From Manduca sexta (lineage: Eukaryota; Arthropoda; Insecta; Lepidoptera; Sphingidae), in NCBI RefSeq assembly GCF_014839805.1, contig NC_051138.1, positions 12,956,983 to 13,020,982 of the forward strand: a stretch of 64,000 nt of DNA, read 5' to 3'. How positions within the stretch are numbered: position 1 is the first letter of the stretch; each line of letters begins with the position of its first letter. The position numbers and the translations under genes were made by a program. Positions 63,121 through 64,000 of the stretch are shown here, piece by piece. The notes beneath the pieces were generated by a model. That model had not been told where the DNA came from and ran no database searches. It saw nothing but the letters and a program-made list of their open reading frames with translations.

Positions 63121-64000
63121 ATCGTCTGCAACGTCTGGAATGTTCCTTTATCGAAACAAAACGATGATGGTGACGTAATGAGAAATTCGATTGCTTTTTA
63201 TATGCGTTAGATCCTCTTGCGTCAGTAATAAGGTTATTGTTGAAATATGCGTATTGTTATATTTTAGAAATTCTACTGGTGAGTTAATTGCACTTATTTT
63301 TATAACGCAGAATATTATGATTTGATTGATCATGTTTTTACGTGAATTGTACGTTTTTTGCGACCTTGACATATATAGTATTTTCGTGTATACCTATTAA
63401 AAAATCTACCTATACGGAGAACTTAAAGTTCATAGCGTACCTCCTTAATTTTTTTATCTTTTTTTGTTTTCATTCCAATAACACAGGCAAGAGTAATGGA
63501 ATTAGTTATTTTTGCACTACTTTTTGGCTTCCTCAACTTGAATAAAGTCAAGCAAATACAATGTTGGGATTCGAACCCAGAACCTTCCAATACACAGTCT
63601 GAAATATACATATTAACATGTGAAGAAACAACTTTAAATCTCCATTTAATCACATTAGGCACACGGACTGGAAGATTCGGTACAATAAATGTTCATATAG
63701 AGAACAGAATAATAAAAACATATTTATACTATGTTTTACAAATACAGGGTCATTTTCACATTGAGTTACTAAATGAAACCACATACTTATCTACTTCGAA
63801 ATAATACTTAACGATACGATATATAAGTAAGTGCAAGCTTCGAACAAAATAAATATTATTAATAAAAAGTTATTTTATTTCACGCGCCCTAATGCCAGTA
63901 CTATTACTCAAAGAGAATTCTTCACAGGAGCAACATCATACTGTCATTCAGATATACACTCACGCACACACCATATTACCAATAAACTACAAAATGATCA
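63121..64000. other. No gene recognised
   Basis: The minus strand near 63590-63550 has GGTTCTGGGTTCGAATCCC, a tRNA-type B box probably from a decayed SINE. Open frames of 67-102 codons have no recognisable domain. Confidence 0.5.

Noticed and set aside
63545..63600. Possible tRNA on the minus strand (GGTTCGAATCCC)
   Set aside because: Only the B-box arm is present; no acceptor stem or anticodon arm could be placed. Probably an old SINE.

Overview
This window is AT-rich, intron-bearing animal DNA, most likely from a moth or butterfly (Lepidoptera). Three things point there: a tandem pair of insect gustatory receptors with the TYhhhhhQF ending; a dense load of short tRNA-headed SINEs, Helitron-like tails and MITEs of the kind seen in moths; and a maT-type (DD37D) mariner. 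No species is assigned. There is no sign of bacterial, plasmid or phage DNA.

Layout. Bases 1-2600 hold two decayed LINE fragments on the minus strand, an RTE-type copy abutting an older jockey/CR1-type copy. Bases 3500-8290 and 9350-14170 are a tandem duplication. Each half carries one plus-strand gustatory receptor gene of four coding exons with identical phases (0, 0, 1), ending in a TYLIALVQF signature. Bases 14.2-20.5 kb are intergenic, with no gene recognised. Bases 20565-21871 are a complete mariner with an unbroken 346-residue transposase on the minus strand.

From about 22.5 kb to at least 59.1 kb the window is one long minus-strand gene. Five exons join in frame into the second half of a PR (SET-like) domain, a PLDLS CtBP-type motif, a serine-rich linker and five consecutive C2H2 zinc fingers. 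This is a PRDM-family transcription factor. Its 5' exons lie beyond the recognised part, probably outside the window, and its last exon is only a candidate (22566-22603). Its two large introns (about 22.4 and 11.3 kb) are full of SINEs, MITEs, LINE scraps and Helitron-like pieces, in places nested three deep.

How the parts relate. The receptors would act in taste-neuron membranes and the PRDM protein in the nucleus; nothing suggests they share a pathway. Most non-coding structure is explained by transposons. The more unusual observations are the PRDM gene structure, a frame break at the same place in the 5' end of both receptor copies, an apparently intact mariner, perfect hairpins without an obvious parent element, and a stack of elements inserted into each other at 54.7-55.6 kb. 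I found no convincing undescribed defence or RNA-guided system.
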